From Clavelina lepadiformis (Eukaryota > Chordata > Ascidiacea > Aplousobranchia > Clavelinidae): 64,000 nucleotides of DNA. The stretch covers positions 18,335,856-18,399,855 of the forward strand of contig NC_135246.1 of NCBI RefSeq assembly GCF_947623445.1. Direction: 5' to 3'. Every line of letters starts with the position of its first letter. Positions within the stretch are counted from its first letter, which is position 1. The position numbers and the translations under genes were made by a program. Below the pieces are notes generated by a model. It was not told where the DNA came from, ran no database searches, and was given only the letters and a program-made list of their open reading frames with translations. This document shows positions 59,961 to 64,000 of the stretch, one piece after another.

Positions 59961-62165
59961 ACAATTGTGATAAAACGAAACAAATACTTCCGTGTTCTAA
60001 ATGCGGAAGCTCACGGAGCTCACCGTTAATTGTTTTCAGCTTGTGAAAAAAATTAATTTAAATCAAACTAAATAAAACAAACGGAAAGTTAATTTTGCCA
60101 AATCTTTGATTACGAAAACACATTTGCTTTCCCAGTATTAGATTTATCGATTTGACTTATGACCATGAATAAGTATTTCTTGCCGTTTCACAGACTTAAA
60201 ATTTGATAAAATGATACAACAGGTCGACTTTCGGAAAAAGTACCCCGTAGCTTTTGAAGTTTATGTTAATGTCTGTCTTCAATATTTCAGGCAATGTTTT
60301 GAGATATTGTGCCCAACCGATTGGTAAAATAACGGCTACTAATTAGATAATTATTAGTACTAATTACTAGTAATTAACTATTTATGCAAATAACCTTAAC
60401 CTTAATAAGAAATTTGTAATATCGTACTGAAAATTATAAGTCGTCCACAGCATAGAAAACAAAACATCTTTTTCCCGCTTCTTGATATCGGAAGAATTTC
60501 GGCAGTGAGATTTGGCCTGATGTGTGGCCTGGATTGATAACGGAATGTTGGAAAATGACGACTACACTTCTCGTTTTTAAGCTGTGATTCAATAACTTGC
60601 TTTGAAAGCTAGATGGCGCACTTTATCCAAAGTTTATAAAATGGAAAACGAATACATGATTGTTTCGACACAAGTTTGAAAGTAAATTACCAAAATATCA
60701 TAAATATGAAACTTAAAATTTAAAATTTTTCCCCCTACCCTTCAATGGGCTTTGGCGCTGGCATCAGGAATCGTCCACAAAGGATTTGTCATGATATGTT
60801 GATGGTTGTCGTTCAGGAACAAAATATTACGATGCATCATTACACGTTAAATTGATAACTGCGCAACTGAGTAACATTTTTTCAGATCAACTCTCTTGCG
60901 AAGAGAGGTATTCAAAGTTAATTAAATAATGATGGTTAAACTTATATATCATTGTTGTGAGTCACTTGTTTAAATAAAGTCGTGTCTTAATAGATTGGTA
61001 TACAGATGTAGATGGATAGATGCATGGACATAGATGGTTATAACAGAAATGCAAGTAATTCGAATATGTTGCTCTGTGGAGTGTATGCTTTAATAAAATG
61101 ATTCTATTAATTTGTTGACGTTGATTTTTCGGTTCAAAAGTCAAATCGTTGACCGACATTTCTCGGTGAGTTATCTGCTGAACAATATTTTTACTCGTAA
61201 GTGTTCATGTTGATCACGAATCAAATCATCGACATGTTCATGCGGGACATTTTAATGGAATTCTTGGATATTCAGTGGTAAAAAACTTATCAGAGACGGT
61301 GGCCATTTAAGTAATCCATTTCGAGAATAATGTAGACAAAAACAAAACAACCGTGACAACGAAATTCCCAACAATGAATTCGACGATTTGAGTCATATTT
61401 TCATCGAACGACGACTTGGCTTAGGTTCACAGCAAAGAGGTCGTGAATTGATTAAAAAGCTTGCAAGAAATATATAAATCAATAATTGGATACACTTCTC
61501 TTGCAACGACGCGAACCTGGTGGCAAAGTTGGGTTACTCTGAAGACGAAGTTGCTTGGCGCGGTTATGTAGAAAAAGATTTTACTTGAGATAAACAAGTA
61601 ACAGATATAGGCTACAACTGTTACGATGGATCTGCTGTTAACAAAAACACAAACTTAGATAATCGTGTAATATCGTATCTTAAATACATGATTCATTAAC
61701 GCAAAACTGTCAGGCAATTTTATTTTGTCAATCTTTCTCAACTATACGGTAGAATAACTATAGCAGGAAGCTTATTTTACAAACAAAGTCCCTTGGGATG
61801 AAATGATCTCCTTTTTTTGGGCGTTAACAATCTGTCAGGCAGGAATACTCGCCTGGGACCTTGATTAACGACTGCAATGATAATAATTTTTTAGGCGCTT
61901 GGTCTGAAATCCCAGCCGAATAGGTTTAGCATAGCAGCTGTGAAAAGGTAAAGCGTTGCAAATGAAGGCACAGAGTCTATGTCAAGCATCATCAAGAGTT
62001 CAGAGGTCAGTAAAAATAGAGGCAGTCTAAATTTTATGTAACTGCTTACCAGCAGTTTTCCGTGTTTTAGATTACATCCTAAAAATGTTTTGCGTCTTTT
62101 TAGTTCAATTCCGTACTAAAATAAATCATTTCCTGTATGCTCTGACCTTTCTGGCGGATTATATG
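59961..62165. other. Spacer between family II genes 3 and 4
   Basis: No complete gene is seen. Between about 61205 and 61590 several consecutive plus-strand frames look protein-like but are broken by stops and shifts (for example DDLSHIFIERRLGLGS, then LVAKLGYSEDEVAWRGY), possibly a decayed gene. I do not recognise the family. Confidence 0.35.
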
Positions 62166-62595
62166 ATGGGCCAGTTATCAACAGATGACGCTTACTTCTG
62201 GGGAGGATTGGAAGAATTTTTCATTGTGCTCCTACTCGTCGGTTTGGTCGTTTTTCTCCTCCTGCAAATTTACAGGTTTGAATTCTGCTGGTTATGTTAA
62301 CTAATTTGTGGTTTACTTGCTGTGGTTAACTACATTAAACTTATATGTTAACTTAAACAGTTAGTGCAGTTTGTATTTAATGTGTTCAGATATGATGTCA
62401 ACATAACAAGACTTTTGCATATTTATGAGGTCTTACGCAAAAGTGACGTAACGTAGAGTGGCGTTTACTTCGAGATTTTTAAAGTTCAGCTGTCAATGCA
62501 GGTGCGCCATGGTGGTTTTGGATCCCTACGCCAACCTGGACCAAGAAGCTTGGGCGGAGAACCTCGGGAAGGGAACTCTGCAAAGTCTCGTGTGA
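62166..62595 (+). CDS. Family II gene 4: single-pass membrane microprotein, divergent
   Basis: Exons 62166-62275 and 62502-62595; 67 aa. MGQLSTDDAYFWGGLEE, helix FFIVLLLVGLVVFLLL, QIYR, CAMVVLDPYANLDQEAWAE, NLGKGTLQSLV. This is the most diverged member, so the residues it shares (G/D-Q near the start, E-E before the helix, IYRCA, DPY, N-L-x-K-G-T) should mark function. A second ATG lies one codon upstream (62163), and the same frame stays open to 62085; I prefer the start aligned with MDQ. Confidence 0.75.
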
Positions 62596-63589
62596 ACCGG
62601 AAGTAAACGATAGTGAGAAAATTGACGAAAAAGTTTCGTCACTGAAACGCGGAAGTTACCGACAAAAACAATTCACGTCACTCTAGGACTTTGACTTGAT
62701 GACTGGACCGGTCCCAAGTTGGCAGTATGTCAAAATATAGGCTAATAAGCGAAGAAAGACATGTAAGTTGATAAATTTCTCAAGAAAGTCAAAACTGGAA
62801 ACTTTGCGTTTCACTGAGTAAATTTGGTAATAGCCTATGCACCAACAAAATGTTTTGACGGCTTTCCAATATCGTAGTTATTAATTTGGTTTAACTGTTT
62901 TCCAATAAAACAGTGTTGTTTGAACATGAAACATAGGTTGATTTGACTACGACTAATCACAAGATGTCAAACTACGCATAAGGTTTGTAATATTCATTTA
63001 TAAGGCAATCTAGTGTAGTCTAACGGATGTTATGATAGCCTATTAAGATATCTTCTAGAATCTAGATCTTTTTTCACTTTAGTAAAACCTTCAGTGCAAG
63101 CTCTTGTGATATAAGGGAATGTTTACGCAAAACTTTACACACGCAAAGAACATAATTATAACTGGTTATGTTGGTGAATAACAGGAGCAGCCTTACATAT
63201 ACCTTGCGATGGTGTAATTGAAGAACTCTACCGGCTCATTTTAATCTAATTGTTCTTATTACATTAGCTACGTCATCGCGTAATACCATGCAAGTAATAG
63301 CGACTGCTCATTTTGCAGCGTGTGTGCTTTATTTGGTGAAGTATAGGTTGTTCAATATAGAGCTGTTCTTGTAAGTGCTGTCATAACCGTGCATTTGATT
63401 GGACGTATATGGCCAACTTGTACCTACTGTGTTGATAGAATTATCTCAAGCTCGTTTTGTGAAATGTGCCATGCAAAAAGAATGTGGTTTTATTTACCGT
63501 CAATAAATAGATGATAATTGTACCGCGAAAATAGCTACAGAACGATAATAAAGGTTTATATTTTGCCTGCTTAGAATATAATATGAAGG
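62596..63589. other. Intergenic, nothing recognised
   Basis: AT-rich sequence without a supported frame, repeat ends or RNA gene. Confidence 0.4.
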
Positions 63590-64000
63590 TCATGGCGTCA
63601 TTACGTCATTGCTCTTTGGATCTAGTCTTCGACCCAAGTGTTAAACCATTCCTTGCATTTCTTATTGACCCGGTTCAGAGACGCCGCCTCTTGGCTGCAG
63701 CGTTTTTGCATTATGACGTAATAAGGTGAGGTAGAATTGGCGGGCAACGTTGTCTGCCCGATGCGTTGGTTATGATTGGTTCGTTTGAAATAAGTCGCTG
63801 ACAAATTAGGCGTCATTTCTTTGTTTGAAAAGAATAAGTTGGGATTTCCGTAGTGTGCTTTCCGCCATTTTATTTCTTGCTGCTCCCTGTGTGACGCTTC
63901 TAAAATCTGTCTGTGACGTAATAATAGAGCGTGATGACCGGAAGCGAGACCGGTGGGTCGTTGTTGGCCACGTGGGTAGCGGGCGGGAAGTTCGTAGGCG
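63590..64000 (+). promoter_or_regulatory. Likely TATA-less promoter of a gene beyond the right edge
   Basis: This stretch concentrates housekeeping-type sites: CRE/ATF-like words TTACGTCATT (63601), TATGACGTAATAA (63713) and TGTGACGTAATAA (63912), a YY1-like CCGCCATTTTA (63863), an ETS-like ACCGGAAGCG (63939) and an E-box CCACGTGG (63968). GC content rises sharply at the end. Orientation toward the right is inferred; no coding start is seen. Confidence 0.4.

Noticed and set aside
1..64000. tRNA, rRNA or CRISPR features
   Set aside because: No cloverleaf with A and B boxes, no rRNA-like stretch and no regularly spaced repeat array was recognised by eye; a tRNAscan-SE run would settle the first point.

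Overview
This is AT-rich animal genomic DNA with many short introns (GT..AG). It holds a CYP2-type cytochrome P450, a full ABCA1-subfamily lipid transporter and a CUL4 cullin, all with vertebrate-like exon layouts, plus several small DNA-transposon remnants. A small-genome invertebrate deuterostome such as an ascidian would fit, but I cannot fix the species from sequence alone.

Layout. 172-3851 (minus): eight exons of a CYP2-like P450; the last, haem-binding exon lies outside the window. Intron 3 holds a 1.1-kb pogo/Tigger-like element, and exon 3 has an apparent frameshift in an A10 run. 6095-25279 (minus): an ABCA1/4/7-type full transporter in about 30 exons, with hAT-type miniature elements in its introns. 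25280-32767: an intergenic stretch between the divergent ABCA and CUL4 genes, with a tandem CRE-containing repeat and a mariner-like MITE. 32768-39377 (plus): CUL4 in 17 coding exons that sum to exactly 756 codons plus a stop.

41-63 kb is the unusual part. Two families of tiny multi-exon genes, which single-ORF searches miss, are interleaved and repeatedly duplicated. Family I (at least five intact-looking genes, one copy without its ATG, three relics) encodes secreted peptides of about 58-68 aa. A nearly invariant 25-codon signal-peptide exon is joined, with fixed phases 2 and 1, to a 35-nt spacer exon and then to a highly variable Cys-rich exon. Family II (three complete genes, one truncated) encodes single-pass membrane microproteins of 63-67 aa. 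Each has a short acidic N-terminus, one TM helix, a K/Q-I-Y-R-C-A junction split by an intron, and a short tail with D-P-Y and E/G-K-G-T motifs. I recognise neither family.

The cluster grew by block duplication: 45.97-49.37 kb matches 54.27-57.68 kb, and 42.69-44.65 kb matches 57.74-59.50 kb. Some copies are inverted and some are decaying. Family I genes B and E share a promoter block with paired GATA-type motifs, and E and G share a TATA box. The signal exon is conserved while the mature exon diverges, a pattern known from host-defence and other fast-evolving secreted peptides; that functional reading is inference. The last 400 bases look like a housekeeping promoter for a gene beyond the window.
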